64,000 bases of DNA from Fimbriimonadales bacterium (GCA_035559795.1 DATMAR010000002.1:1-64000); one strand, 5' to 3'; numbered from the stretch's first letter, positions 35,757-44,992 are shown. The notes: generated from the letters alone by a model not told the origin. Numbers and translations are program-made.

Positions 35757-35765
35757 GCGTTTTAT

Positions 35766-35795
35766 ATGATAACCGTATTCATAAGACTATAACAA
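35766..35795 (-). promoter_or_regulatory. ispH promoter, leaderless arrangement
   Basis: On the minus strand TTGTTA (35790-35795), an 18-nt spacer and TATCAT (35766-35771), ending 9 nt before the GTG start of ispH. Confidence 0.55.
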
Positions 35796-35802
35796 AGAAT
35801 CG

Positions 35803-35840
35803 ACAAAAAAAATGCCTCACCGTTTCAATAGGTGAGGCAT
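35803..35840 (-). terminator. Rho-independent terminator of the LolA-thioredoxin gene
   Basis: On the minus strand ATGCCTCACC (35831-35840), a 9-nt loop and GGTGAGGCAT (35812-35821) form a perfect 10-bp stem followed by a run of eight or so T. It lies 14 nt after the end of the thioredoxin reading frame, showing that transcription runs through the in-frame TGA to this point. Confidence 0.85.
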
Positions 35841-35854
35841 CAAGATAAGAAACC

Positions 35855-36850
35855 TTACCCGCCAGCCATCTGGCGTGCTTTTTCCATTTCGGCGACAATC
35901 ACATTCACGGGTGCCGCGCCGACCATTCTATGAACTTCCTTCCCATCCTTAGTCAAAAAGACCATGGTGGGATAGGCAGTGACATTGAATTGGTCTACGA
36001 GGCTGCGATTTGCGTCACCGTCTATGTGGCAGAAAACGTAGTATTTCGCCATGGCTCGGAACTCTGCAGTTGGGAAGACCTCACGGGCCAACCATTTGCA
36101 AGCCCCTCACCATTCGGTGCCGAAATCGAGGAACACCATCCTGTTCGATGCTTTCGCCGCCTTCAGAGCTTCATCGAGATTCGTGTACCACTTTTCGAGG
36201 TCATGTCTTGCATATTCGACTTTCTTTGCACCAGATGGAGCCTCGAAAGTGAATACCGAGTTATCGAGTTCTGTCTGACCGAGTTTGATTTCTTTTGCGA
36301 GAATGATGACCTCGCTGGAATCACCCGCTCGGGCTGCCTTGAACGTCGCACCTTGCGCAACCCCAGTCGCGGGGTCGATAAAGAACGTCGCCACCTTGCT
36401 CTTGTTTGCATCCACGGTGAAACTGACAGGGATGACTTTCAAACCTTTCACGACGGTTTGCTTACCGATAGTGGCGTCCTTTACTGATTTAAATTGGTCT
36501 TTCAGGAAAAACGCAGCCCAAGGAGCGACGTCCTCTTGCATAAAATGCTCCATGATTTCTTTCAGTCCGCCGGGATATTCCACATATTCGTTACTGTCTT
36601 TGTAATATTCCCAGACAGTTTTGCCATCCGTTAGAATGAAACCCTTCGGCGTGACAATTTTCGCCATCCCTGGGCGACTGAAATCTATACGATATTCCTG
36701 AGGTGCTGATGGGATTGCCTGTACGGTGAAAACCACCGATAAGGATTTGGCGTCTTGCAAAGCGGAAACATGTTTAGTCAGTAGGTCCGTCCCGCTCCTT
36801 TGGGGAGTGATGAGCGATAGACCCAAGCCGACCATAATTAGAGCATTCAT
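35855..36850 (-). CDS. LolA-like / thioredoxin-like fusion with in-frame TGA at the CxxC site (candidate selenoprotein)
   Basis: A 331-codon reading frame interrupted only by TGA at 36107-36109. Before it: a weak signal (MNALIMVGLGLSLITPQ) and a LolA-like beta domain (about residues 25-215). Then comes a thioredoxin-like domain: LDEALKAAKASNRMVFLDFGTEW, the TGA as codon 248, GACKWLAREVFP, and the cis-Pro segment AYPTMVFLTKDGKEV. The TGA replaces the first Cys of a WCGAC motif, so the product would carry U-x-x-C if read as selenocysteine. Both sides are intact and in frame, and a terminator follows the second part. Alternatives are a TGC/TGT-to-TGA nonsense mutation or a sequence error. The start has the ribosome site GGAGGAAAGG. 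Confidence 0.75.
36077..36089 (-). promoter_or_regulatory. Candidate bacterial SECIS hairpin after the in-frame TGA
   Basis: Reading after the TGA on the minus strand, 21 nt lead to the apical loop CGTGA (36081-36085), closed by GGCC (36086-36089) and GGTC (36077-36080). A G in the second loop position, a stem of 4 bp and a UGA-loop spacing of 21 fit the loose rules for bacterial SECIS elements. An alternative stem GTTGG/CCAAC encloses the same loop. Stems this short occur by chance, so this is weak support only. Confidence 0.35.
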
Positions 36851-36945
36851 ATTCCTTTCCTCCGTTCGGATTTAGCCATTATGGAGATTATATCTTATTC
36901 TCGCCGGACTTGTTCACCTTCCATCCTATCGAATGAAGGTATATC

Positions 36946-38325
36946 ATGAACGTTCGAATGAGGCGAGAGGCTCCATCGAAATCGAAAATCCCCCTTCTAC
37001 TCATCTTTGCTCTTTACATTGTGCTTGCGCTCGGATTCATTCAAGTTACTCCGTATAGAACAGCAGGATATTTGCCTTATCAAGGTTATCAGAAAGACAT
37101 AGGGGCACCGGATGAGCGCCAACATGTGAATTACATCCGAACCCTCGCTCATGTAAGAAGATTTCCAGTTTTTGGTGAAGGGGAAGGTTACGAGACCTAT
37201 GAGTCGCATCAACCCCCGCTTTATTACTTGCTTTGTGCTCCATTGAGTGCAATCGTCGGCACGGAAAATTTAGCACTCGAAATGTGGACTCTGCGCTCCG
37301 TGAATGTCGTTTTGGGCTTGTTTGTCGTTGCGCTTATGTTCAAAGTCGTGAAGGGATTTACGAATGACGAGGGAGTCGCATTATTCTGTGCCGGCTTTGT
37401 TGCTTTATTACCGATGTTTCTTGCGCTATCAGCGGCAGTCAATAATGACATCCTGCTTTATTTGATCGGACTGTGGAGTTTCGCCATCATTGTAGAAGCA
37501 TGGAATAAGGGTTGGAACACAAAACGTGCATCTTGGTTGGGACTTAGTCTTGGATTAGGGTTGCTCACAAAAACCAGCGCACTCGTTTACTGGATTCCTG
37601 TGCTTGCGAGCATGATTCTTTGGAAATCGTATAGAGCGCAATTGCGATATATTATTTTAACTTTTGCTCTCGCTTTACTCATCGCATCGCCGTGGCTTAT
37701 ACGAAATTATCTTCTTTATGGTGACCCGCTCGCAATTCGAATATTTCAAGAGGCATTTCACACTTATCCAGCTTCGAAGGCAATTGCCGATTCGGGCTTT
37801 TGGGGATATTGGCTCGAATGGGTTGCGCTTCGTGCGCTTTGGAGTTTTTGGGGCGTCTTCAGTTACTTCGAAATTAATATGGAAATGTGGGTGTATTGGT
37901 TATTATCCATCCCTGCAGCATTGGGAATATTAGGGTTTTTAGTGCGTATTTTCACGAAAAATTCTGTCTTTACAAAAAACCCTATGGAGCGCTCTTTCCA
38001 TTGTCTAAATTTTATTTTGTTCGTTATCGTTCTTTACACTTTTATACAATTCAACACGGTCTATTATCAGGCGCAAGCAAGATATCTATTCCCTGCTCTA
38101 ATCTTTTTCGTTTCCATCGTTGGTTTCGGATTTCGAACGATTTCGGATGGTCTATCTAAACTTATTTCGGAATCGAGGGTATGGTTTTCAGGGCTCGCAG
38201 GTGGCTTTCTTTTTTTATTGTTCGTGGCTGATATGTATTGCTTGCTCTGGCTTCTGCCTATAGGTTTTTACAGAATTACGCATCCGGAAGAGTTGCAGTC
38301 AATAAAGTATTCCACCGACACATAA
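36946..38325 (+). CDS. GT-C type membrane glycosyltransferase / DUF2142-like protein
   Basis: A 459-aa multi-spanning protein with about ten transmembrane helices. An early extracytoplasmic loop holds an acidic motif (GAPDERQHVNYI, around residue 55) followed by ESHQPPLYYLL, the layout of GT-C fold enzymes that use lipid-linked sugars (PMT/ArnT/DUF2142 group). It probably transfers a sugar outside the cytoplasmic membrane, but donor and acceptor are unknown. It is monocistronic; an SD-like GAAGG lies close to the ATG at 36946. Confidence 0.8.
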   Translation: MNVRMRREAPSKSKIPLLLIFALYIVLALGFIQVTPYRTAGYLPYQGYQKDIGAPDERQHVNYIRTLAHVRRFPVFGEGEGYETYESHQPPLYYLLCAPLSAIVGTENLALEMWTLRSVNVVLGLFVVALMFKVVKGFTNDEGVALFCAGFVALLPMFLALSAAVNNDILLYLIGLWSFAIIVEAWNKGWNTKRASWLGLSLGLGLLTKTSALVYWIPVLASMILWKSYRAQLRYIILTFALALLIASPWLIRNYLLYGDPLAIRIFQEAFHTYPASKAIADSGFWGYWLEWVALRALWSFWGVFSYFEINMEMWVYWLLSIPAALGILGFLVRIFTKNSVFTKNPMERSFHCLNFILFVIVLYTFIQFNTVYYQAQARYLFPALIFFVSIVGFGFRTISDGLSKLISESRVWFSGLAGGFLFLLFVADMYCLLWLLPIGFYRITHPEELQSIKYSTDT

Positions 38326-38373
38326 TATTCACCGACACCGATTGTAAGAGTACAATCGTCTTTAGAGATAAAG

Positions 38374-38931
38374 ATGGGAGTTGAAATTTGGCTTGTTTTT
38401 GTAGCAATCCTCGTTGTCATTTTCGCCATCTGGGGATATAACTCTCTCGCCAGAATTCGCAACATCGTGCGAAATGCATGGGCGGATATAGACGTACAAT
38501 TGAAACGACGCGCCGATTTAATTCCTGCATTGGTAGAAACCACGAAAGGATATTCGGGATACGAGCGCGAGGTCCTCGAGCGCGTAACGGAAATTCGCAG
38601 CAGAGCAGAACGTGGCGAATTAGGACCCTTAGAAAGAGCGAAACAAGAAGAAGAACTCGGACAGCGAGTTCATTCGTTGCTTGCGGTCGTGGAAAACTAT
38701 CCGGAATTGAAAGCGAGCGCACAATATATGCGTTTGCAACAAGAACTCAGCTACACCGAGAACAAAATCGCGGATGCGCGGCGGTACTATAATGCCGCTG
38801 TTCGAGACCATAACATCATGCTTCAAAGTTTTCCTTTAGGATTACTCGCAAAGCTTTTCGGGTATAAGCCTCAAGAATATTTCGAAACCGAAAGCGACGA
38901 GCGAGAAGCCCCGATTGCCAAGACGACATGA
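38374..38931 (+). CDS. lemA: LemA family protein
   Basis: A 185-aa protein with one N-terminal transmembrane helix (residues 3-23) and the all-helical LemA domain: SLARIRNIVRNAWADIDVQL, KRRADLIPALVETTKGYSGYE, YPELKASAQYMRLQQELSYTENKIADARRYYN. The function is unknown; LemA genes often pair with TPM or DUF2207 membrane proteins, as here, where the stop overlaps the next start by 4 nt. A PFGLLAK-like segment (SFPLGLLAKLFGY) closes the domain. Confidence 0.94.
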   Translation: MGVEIWLVFVAILVVIFAIWGYNSLARIRNIVRNAWADIDVQLKRRADLIPALVETTKGYSGYEREVLERVTEIRSRAERGELGPLERAKQEEELGQRVHSLLAVVENYPELKASAQYMRLQQELSYTENKIADARRYYNAAVRDHNIMLQSFPLGLLAKLFGYKPQEYFETESDEREAPIAKTT

Positions 38932-40724
38932 AAATACTTCGCGTTTTCTATGTTTTCGTTTTTTCCGTTTTCTCCACTTGCATCTTCGCCCAAACATCTC
39001 CATATGTTATAGACGACTACTTCGTGGAGATGGAATGGCGAAAAGATTCCTCTCTGAATGTTCGAGAGACGATTACCGTTACCTTCCGCGAATCGCGTAG
39101 AGGAATCTTTCGCAAAATTCCTTTCGATTTGCCTGCGAAATCCGGTTTCACCCGAAGGATTATTATCGAAGGCATCGAGGTTACGGATGAAAATGGCAAT
39201 CCTTACACCACATTGATAAGACGCGAAGGAAACTATATCAATATTCGCATCGGAGACGAGAATAAATGGCTCTCACCAGGCACGCAAAAGAAATATGTCA
39301 TCTCTTACAAGGTTTGGAACGCGACGAACTGGTTTTCAGAAGCGACGGAATGGGAGCCTTACGCGGAATTGTATTGGAACGTCATCGGAACGGAATGGGA
39401 CACGGAAATCACAAACAGTGGTTTTCGCTTGCGTTTTCCTAAAGTAGAGAAAGGGCATCGCGTACGCGCTCGTCTTTATGCCGGTTCTTACGGCTCAGTA
39501 GAGTATAAGGAAGTTATAGCCGTCGGAGAGAAGAGTTATGACGAAAAATATGCAACAACCTTCGAACTACATGACAACGAAGTCATCTGCAGAAGAGAAA
39601 CATCGCTCTATACGGGGGAGGGATTGACCGTCGTCCTCGATCTTCCGTTCGAGTATATTCAAAAGCCCCCCCCTCTCAAAACGATAGAGTTCTTCCTGCT
39701 CCCCAATATCGGATTGGCAATTCCTCTTTTCATGCTCGTGATCATGTGGGCGCTTTGGTCGCGATTCGGAAAAGACCCTTATGGAGGACCGGTCGTCGTC
39801 CAATACGACCCCCCCGAAAACCTATCCGGTCCGGAAGCGGGAGCGATGATCGACGAGCGCGTAGATCGCAGAGATTTGGCGGCAGGAATCATCAGTTTGG
39901 CTGTCAAAGGCTATTTGGATATCGAACCAGAAGAAAGCGGCTTACTTTTCAAAAAACGAACCGCAACTCTCATTTTGAAAAAAGACGAACCTGGTGAAGA
40001 TTTAACGCCTTTCGAAAAAGAACTATTTACGCTTTTGCATAGGATCGGAAAAACCATTACAGAGAGTGATTTACGAAAAGAAATTGCACCCAAGACGTAT
40101 TCCCTTTCCTCTTCGCTCTATCGAACACTCGTAGAAAAAAACTACTATTTGAAATCGCCAGAAAAGGTTCGAATTGCTTGGTTGATAGGAGGAATTATCG
40201 TCGTCGTATTGTTGGCGTATGCGAGTTTTGTGCTTTCACCACTTCCGAGTGCGATTCCTCCAATCATCGGGGGGGTTCTCGGTGCGATCATCATTTGGTT
40301 TTTTGCTCGAGAGATGCCGCAAAGGACACGCAAGGGTGCACAGGTTCGGCAATACGTTTTAGGATTCGAAGAATTTATCCGACGTGCGCGTGGAGCGGAA
40401 TTCGACTGGATGTCCAAAAAGCATCCCGATTTATCTCTTTTCGAAACCTATCTTCCCCATGCAATCGCTTTCGGACTCGCTAAAGAATGGGCAGAGGCTT
40501 TCCGCGACGTGCTGACCGAACCTCCGAATTGGTATCGAGTTCCGAGTGGAACGACGTACAATTGGGCTTATCTAAGTACTGACTTGGATAACGTCTCGAG
40601 TCAGTTGGCGACTGCAATGACGACACCGCCGAGGTCTTCTGGAGCAAGCGGTGGCTCATCCGGATTCGGAGGAGGTGGATTTTCGGGTGGCGGCTTCGGA
40701 GGAGGTGGAGGAGGAAGTTGGTAG
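38928..40724 (+). CDS. DUF2207-family membrane protein
   Basis: A 598-aa protein with a signal peptide (residues 1-22), a periplasmic DUF2207 beta domain (about 25-240; YFVEMEWRKDSSLNVRETITV, RGIFRKIPFDL), a transmembrane helix near residue 255, a cytoplasmic helical region, two more helices (about 415-460) and a Gly/Ser-rich C-terminal tail (GGGGFSGGGFGGGGGGSW). This architecture and the LemA partner are standard for the family. Its role is unknown, possibly envelope maintenance. Confidence 0.92.
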   Translation: MKILRVFYVFVFSVFSTCIFAQTSPYVIDDYFVEMEWRKDSSLNVRETITVTFRESRRGIFRKIPFDLPAKSGFTRRIIIEGIEVTDENGNPYTTLIRREGNYINIRIGDENKWLSPGTQKKYVISYKVWNATNWFSEATEWEPYAELYWNVIGTEWDTEITNSGFRLRFPKVEKGHRVRARLYAGSYGSVEYKEVIAVGEKSYDEKYATTFELHDNEVICRRETSLYTGEGLTVVLDLPFEYIQKPPPLKTIEFFLLPNIGLAIPLFMLVIMWALWSRFGKDPYGGPVVVQYDPPENLSGPEAGAMIDERVDRRDLAAGIISLAVKGYLDIEPEESGLLFKKRTATLILKKDEPGEDLTPFEKELFTLLHRIGKTITESDLRKEIAPKTYSLSSSLYRTLVEKNYYLKSPEKVRIAWLIGGIIVVVLLAYASFVLSPLPSAIPPIIGGVLGAIIIWFFAREMPQRTRKGAQVRQYVLGFEEFIRRARGAEFDWMSKKHPDLSLFETYLPHAIAFGLAKEWAEAFRDVLTEPPNWYRVPSGTTYNWAYLSTDLDNVSSQLATAMTTPPRSSGASGGSSGFGGGGFSGGGFGGGGGGSW

Positions 40725-40750
40725 AATAAAATCAATCCAAGGAGACGAAA

Positions 40751-41674
40751 ATGGCGGCAACCCAAGGACTCACCACGACAAAAGCCCCTTTCATCGAAGA
40801 GGCAAAAAGCCGAAACGAAATGTTTATTCGGCAGCCATATGAACTTTACAGCGAAGAAAACCAAGAGGCTTGGCGCAGGCTCTATGCGCGCATCAAACCC
40901 AAATGGGAAAAATACTCGACCCCTAAATTTTTAGAGGGAGTAAACAAGTTAGCCTTACCTCCAGACAGAATCCCACGCTTAGAAGAAATCAACCAATTTC
41001 TCGCTCCCTTGACCGGTTTTAAAGCGAAAGCAGTGAGCGGCTATATCCCTGCATATTTGTTTTTCGATTGTTTAAGGAGGCGTGAATTCCCGACAACGAT
41101 AACGATACGAGACCTCGCGTCCCTCGATTATCTGCCGGAGCCCGATATCTTTCATGATGTCGCGGGACATGTGCCTATGCACACGGATCCTCGTTTCGCC
41201 GACGTTCTCGTTCGCTTCGGAGAGGCGGCGCTCAACGCGGCTTTCATGGTCAGTGAAATCAAAGATGAAAAAGAGCGTGTGCATGTTTTGGAAAGCATAA
41301 TCAAGGCTTTAGCGCGCTTCTTCTGGTTTACGATCGAATTCGGACTCATGCGCTCGAACGGGGAACTTAAGGTTTACGGTTCTGGTTTGTTGAGTTCGTA
41401 CGGTGAATTGAGTCATTCGGTGGAGTCTCCGAATGTACAGAGGTATCCGTTCCAATTAGAGTGGGTGATTAATCAATATTTCGAAATCCACCATTATCAA
41501 CCATTGTTATTTATCGTAGATTCCTTCGACCATCTCTTTGACGAAGTGGATAGGCTCATCGAGTGGATGAAGGAGGGAAAATTGAACAACGTCTCTCCTG
41601 GCGAACCGCACGCGAGCGAAGAGGACCTGAAATCGTTTTTAGAGGCGGAACTCACAGAGACAGTAACGAAGTAG
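40751..41674 (+). CDS. phhA: Aromatic amino acid hydroxylase (phenylalanine-4-hydroxylase)
   Basis: A pterin-dependent monooxygenase converting Phe to Tyr (307 aa). The iron ligands are the two His of DIFHDVAGHVPMH and the Glu of WFTIEFGL; the YGSGLLSSYGELSHS and FDHLFDEVDRL segments are typical of the family. The N-terminal 60 residues are extra. A clear ribosome site (AAGGAGACG) precedes the ATG at 40751. No pterin carbinolamine dehydratase (phhB) or Tyr catabolic gene is adjacent. Confidence 0.92.
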   Translation: MAATQGLTTTKAPFIEEAKSRNEMFIRQPYELYSEENQEAWRRLYARIKPKWEKYSTPKFLEGVNKLALPPDRIPRLEEINQFLAPLTGFKAKAVSGYIPAYLFFDCLRRREFPTTITIRDLASLDYLPEPDIFHDVAGHVPMHTDPRFADVLVRFGEAALNAAFMVSEIKDEKERVHVLESIIKALARFFWFTIEFGLMRSNGELKVYGSGLLSSYGELSHSVESPNVQRYPFQLEWVINQYFEIHHYQPLLFIVDSFDHLFDEVDRLIEWMKEGKLNNVSPGEPHASEEDLKSFLEAELTETVTK

Positions 41675-41776
41675 ATAAGGTATTCTTTAACTATATGAAT
41701 GGGTCATGAAAGTGGCTGGACGAAATGCAAGCGACTACAGAATGACCGAACATCGAACCCAAGGAGCCATCGAACA

Positions 41777-42505
41777 ATGAAAAAAGCCTACTCTATCGCA
41801 ATTTTCTTTATCATCGGGGTTGGAATTCTTTTTGCGAATCAATCCGGACATTTGCTTCGCGTAAACCTCAAAAAGGGACAAGTTATACGTCATGAGGCGG
41901 TAGTCAAATACGATGCCGGGGGGCAAGGTATGGATGTGAACATGAAAATGCGCGTCACCCAACAATGCACAGCCGCATCGAATGGCGTTTATACAGTAAA
42001 TGCAAAAGTAGATTCGGTAAATCTCAACTCTCCCTCTCTCAAAGACCCTAAGATGGTAAAGCAACTCGAAGATAGCATCAAGAAAAATGGAAATGCTACC
42101 TACAAAATTGACAGCTTAGGCAGAATAATAAGTGGCACTAATACTTTAAACTCTTCGGGAATCGAGAGAATCACCTATCCTAAGAACCCTATAAAAATCG
42201 GCCAAACGTGGACATCTACTGCAAAGGTTAATTCGATGTCTGGAACGACAGACGTAAAAGCGACTTTAAAACTTTTGGGAATAGAAAGAGTCGGCGGAGT
42301 GGAATGCTACAAGACTTCTGTTAGCACATCTACAACCGTCGAGAACATGAAAATATCAGGTAACGGATTTTTGTGGATTCGGCGTTCGGATGGTCTCGAA
42401 GAAAAAATGAACATGAGTTTAACCATGAAGCCAATGAGCAAGAATGCGAATACTCAAGGAATTCCGTCGAACGTCAAAATGACGATGACGATGCGTCGTT
42501 TATAA
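41777..42505 (+). CDS. Secreted beta-rich protein of unknown function (DUF6263-like)
   Basis: A 242-aa exported protein with an N-terminal signal (MKKAYSIAIFFIIGVGILFA) and a beta-rich, Lys/Thr/Asn/Met-rich mature part. The pattern LLRVNLKKGQ, then IDSLGRIISGTN, KNPIKIGQTWTSTAKV and GFLWIRRSDGLEEKMNM is typical of Armatimonadota/Planctomycetota periplasmic proteins resembling the DUF6263 group. Exact family and function are uncertain. The start follows AAGGAG by 10 nt; the earlier in-frame ATG (41699) would bury the signal. Confidence 0.7.
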   Translation: MKKAYSIAIFFIIGVGILFANQSGHLLRVNLKKGQVIRHEAVVKYDAGGQGMDVNMKMRVTQQCTAASNGVYTVNAKVDSVNLNSPSLKDPKMVKQLEDSIKKNGNATYKIDSLGRIISGTNTLNSSGIERITYPKNPIKIGQTWTSTAKVNSMSGTTDVKATLKLLGIERVGGVECYKTSVSTSTTVENMKISGNGFLWIRRSDGLEEKMNMSLTMKPMSKNANTQGIPSNVKMTMTMRRL

Positions 42506-42549
42506 TTCTTCTCACTTCGCAAAACCCAAACTAAGGTTTCGATAAAACT

Positions 42550-44121
42550 CTATTTCTTAGAATAGGGAAACATTTTCCCGAGATTTCGTTTCTCCGGTTC
42601 TGCGCGTGGGTCATCGAATAGAGCACCGGATTCCCATTTCATTCCAATCAAAGGTGCAACTTCCGAAAACGGAAGCTTTCCTGGTTTTAAAACCGCCCTA
42701 TCATAGAGCGATTCCATTTCTTTTCCTCCGAACATTACGCACAATTCTTTTATTCGATTCTCCTCGAATCCCGGCTTTCCGTTTTTCGTTTCCTTATAAA
42801 GAGCGAGAAGAACATCGTCTAAACTGCGCTCTCCTTTCGTATAACCGCGAATGGAGATATCGAACAGCAACCCGATAGCCTTACCCTTTAGATAATAATC
42901 CAGTCCATAACCGGAACTATTATTCGCTTCCCAGACTCTTCTGCTGCTTTCGTCTGCGGAGACGCGCATGCTAGCAGGCGTCGATTCTAATGCCTGAATA
43001 GTGTAGGACATATCCTCCAAAAAATCTTTCCGCGTTTGCAATCCTGCGCGAGTGATGAGCACTTCTGCGTAATAATCCGTAACCCCTTCCATCCACCAAA
43101 GTGTGCCGGTTATAGCAGGTTTCGTGTAATCGAAAGGTCCCAAAACTTTCGGGCGAATGCGTTTTACATTGAATGCATGAAAGTATTCATGAGCGATAAA
43201 AGAAGCCACATGAATGGCTCTCGTTCCCGAAGGAATCGCCAAACGCGCGCAATTCGCATGTTCCAAGCCCCCACCGGAGCCTCCGAAATCGAACAAGAAC
43301 AAATAACGCTTATAAGGCAACTCCCCGAACAAGTCATAGACCGCTTCCACGATTCTTTGCGACACCCTTGCATATTCCTCCAAATCCACTGATTGCGGAT
43401 TATTGAAACCCACGATGCGATGCTCCTTCCCTGCCACCATAAAGGTTTTCACTCGAATTTTCGTGCCCATCACGATAGGTGAATCCACCAGCGTCTCATA
43501 ATTCGGCGCACTGAACCCCCCCCAACCTTCTGAATCCGAATCCATCTTTTCCAAAGCGGTTTCAATCGAAGCATTCACAGAAAGAAGGCGAACTTTTAAT
43601 GTCTGCCTTTCTTCCTGATGACCTTGAAAATAGCCAAAAACTGCAGGACCCTCGATGTACATCTCTTGACTATTTACACGGATGTCTTCCGTAAAGAGGC
43701 TCGGACCTGTGCTCGGAACGAAATAAGAGACCTTATCTGCGCCATTCGGGAGTTTCCATAAGTTCGGGTCGTCGCTCCTCTCATAAGAAACCGATCCCCC
43801 ATCGAGAGTGAATGAGACATTGCGAAGCCGCTTCCCGAAATTTACAATCCGGTAATCGCCGGGTGCCCAAGCAGGCATTCGGAATTCCTTAGAAGGCTTT
43901 TCGATATGAACCTCGATATAAACCCCTCCTTCGCTCGGTTTGGGTACGAGCACATACGATGCAGGGAAAACAGCCTGCGCTAACGAAAGAAGTAACCCGA
44001 CCGTGCTAAGGAGTCGGGAGTTACGTTTTCTACTTAAAACCGTCCATAATAAGGCTATGTTGAAGGGACTCACACTTTTGCTTACTTTAGGAACGTTTTC
44101 ACCCCCCACTTTAGACGACAT
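42550..44121 (-). CDS. M61 family (glycyl aminopeptidase-like) metallopeptidase
   Basis: A secreted gluzincin: an N-terminal beta domain, then the zinc motif HEYFHAFNVKR with the third ligand in WWMEGVTDYYAE, as in the M61 family. A C-terminal PDZ domain, common in the family, is absent. The start is a problem. The signal-like segment (RLLSTVGLLLSLAQAVFPA) begins near 44010, but the nearest in-frame ATG is 44121, inside the divergent gene. An out-of-frame ATG at 44047 would give MDGF then SRKRNSRLLSTV if one base were changed in the TTTTAAG run, so a frameshift or sequence error near 44035 is possible. Confidence 0.8.
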   Translation of the reverse strand: MSSKVGGENVPKVSKSVSPFNIALLWTVLSRKRNSRLLSTVGLLLSLAQAVFPASYVLVPKPSEGGVYIEVHIEKPSKEFRMPAWAPGDYRIVNFGKRLRNVSFTLDGGSVSYERSDDPNLWKLPNGADKVSYFVPSTGPSLFTEDIRVNSQEMYIEGPAVFGYFQGHQEERQTLKVRLLSVNASIETALEKMDSDSEGWGGFSAPNYETLVDSPIVMGTKIRVKTFMVAGKEHRIVGFNNPQSVDLEEYARVSQRIVEAVYDLFGELPYKRYLFLFDFGGSGGGLEHANCARLAIPSGTRAIHVASFIAHEYFHAFNVKRIRPKVLGPFDYTKPAITGTLWWMEGVTDYYAEVLITRAGLQTRKDFLEDMSYTIQALESTPASMRVSADESSRRVWEANNSSGYGLDYYLKGKAIGLLFDISIRGYTKGERSLDDVLLALYKETKNGKPGFEENRIKELCVMFGGKEMESLYDRAVLKPGKLPFSEVAPLIGMKWESGALFDDPRAEPEKRNLGKMFPYSKK

Positions 44122-44758
44122 CGTCTGCTCTAAACTCGAAGATTTATCTTTTACTGCAAACATAGAAACCGCCATACGAAAAGAATTGAAAAAGATCAAT
44201 AAGGATTTTGCCTTCTCTTACGAAGCGGAAGGAATACGCGTGCTCTATAAAGAACCTCTCAAACTCAAAGTTTCCACCATATATAACGGGCAAGAGGCAG
44301 TATACGTTATCAAAGGAGATACCAAATATTATCACGTGCCTCGATTAAAACTCAAGCGTAAAGACAACATAGCAGAAGAACCGGGCAAACGCCAAACCCT
44401 CCTCGATTTCGGCTTAATTACGAAAAGTATGAAAGAGTCGTTTCTCACCGGAAATTATGTACGCACGGATAGTGAGGGATATTATGTCTTCGACCTGCGC
44501 TATCAATATAAGAAGGATTACACTCGATTTCGTGTTTGGGTAGACCCGCAAAAAAAATACACCGTGAAAAGAATGTGGTACAACCAACACGGCGAACTCA
44601 TGGCGACTTTCGAATATTCCGAGCCGGTTCATGTCAATTCCGTTTGGTTCCCAACGAAAATCGTAGTGAAAAACGCAGAAGGAAAATTGGCAGGGATTTC
44701 TCGAATCAGCAACGTGAAAGTGAATACGGGAATCCCTGATTCGGAATTTTCGTTGTAA
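44057..44758 (+). CDS. Secreted LolA-like (outer membrane lipoprotein-sorting) protein
   Basis: A 233-aa protein with a hydrophobic N-terminus (MLKGLTLLLTLGTFS) and a LolA-like half-barrel: KLKVSTIYNGQEAVYVIKGD, a central YYVFDLRYQYKKD strand pair, RVWVDPQKKYTVKRMWYNQHGELMATFEY and VWFPTKIVVKN. These features resemble proteins annotated as outer membrane lipoprotein-sorting protein, whose ligand is usually not LolA's. The start has CATAAT 6 nt upstream and no good ribosome site. Confidence 0.78.
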   Translation: MLKGLTLLLTLGTFSPPTLDDIVCSKLEDLSFTANIETAIRKELKKINKDFAFSYEAEGIRVLYKEPLKLKVSTIYNGQEAVYVIKGDTKYYHVPRLKLKRKDNIAEEPGKRQTLLDFGLITKSMKESFLTGNYVRTDSEGYYVFDLRYQYKKDYTRFRVWVDPQKKYTVKRMWYNQHGELMATFEYSEPVHVNSVWFPTKIVVKNAEGKLAGISRISNVKVNTGIPDSEFSL

Positions 44759-44776
44759 AAAACTCCTTTAAGTCGT

Positions 44777-44986
44777 ATCGCGCCTTACGGCGCTCCACAA
44801 TTGATTTTTTGGCGGTCGCCTCTGATGACCTTCCTTGTAGGCAATAGTTTCCTTACAATTTTCTGAGCATCGCGCGTTACGGCGCTCCTACAATTGGTTT
44901 GATGGCGGTCGCCTCTGATGACCTTCCTTGTAGGCAATAGTTTCTTTGCAATTTTCTAAGTGCATCGCGCCTTACGGCGCTCCTAC
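44777..44986. repeat. Long tandem repeat built on three REP-like palindromes
   Basis: Two 92-95 nt units (44777-44868 and 44869-44963) plus the start of a third (44964-44986). Each begins with ATCGCGC(C/G)TTACGGCGCTCC and continues with a shared segment (GGCGGTCGCCTCTGATGACC, then TTCCTTGTAGGCAATAGTTT). Units are over 90% alike by eye. They lie between the LolA-like gene and hrcA (convergent) and contain no reading frame. Confidence 0.85.
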
Positions 44987-44992
44987 AGGTAT

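Noticed and set aside
44777-44986. CRISPR-like array in the tandem repeats
   Set aside because: Units are 92-95 nt and nearly identical throughout, with no unique spacers and no cas genes.
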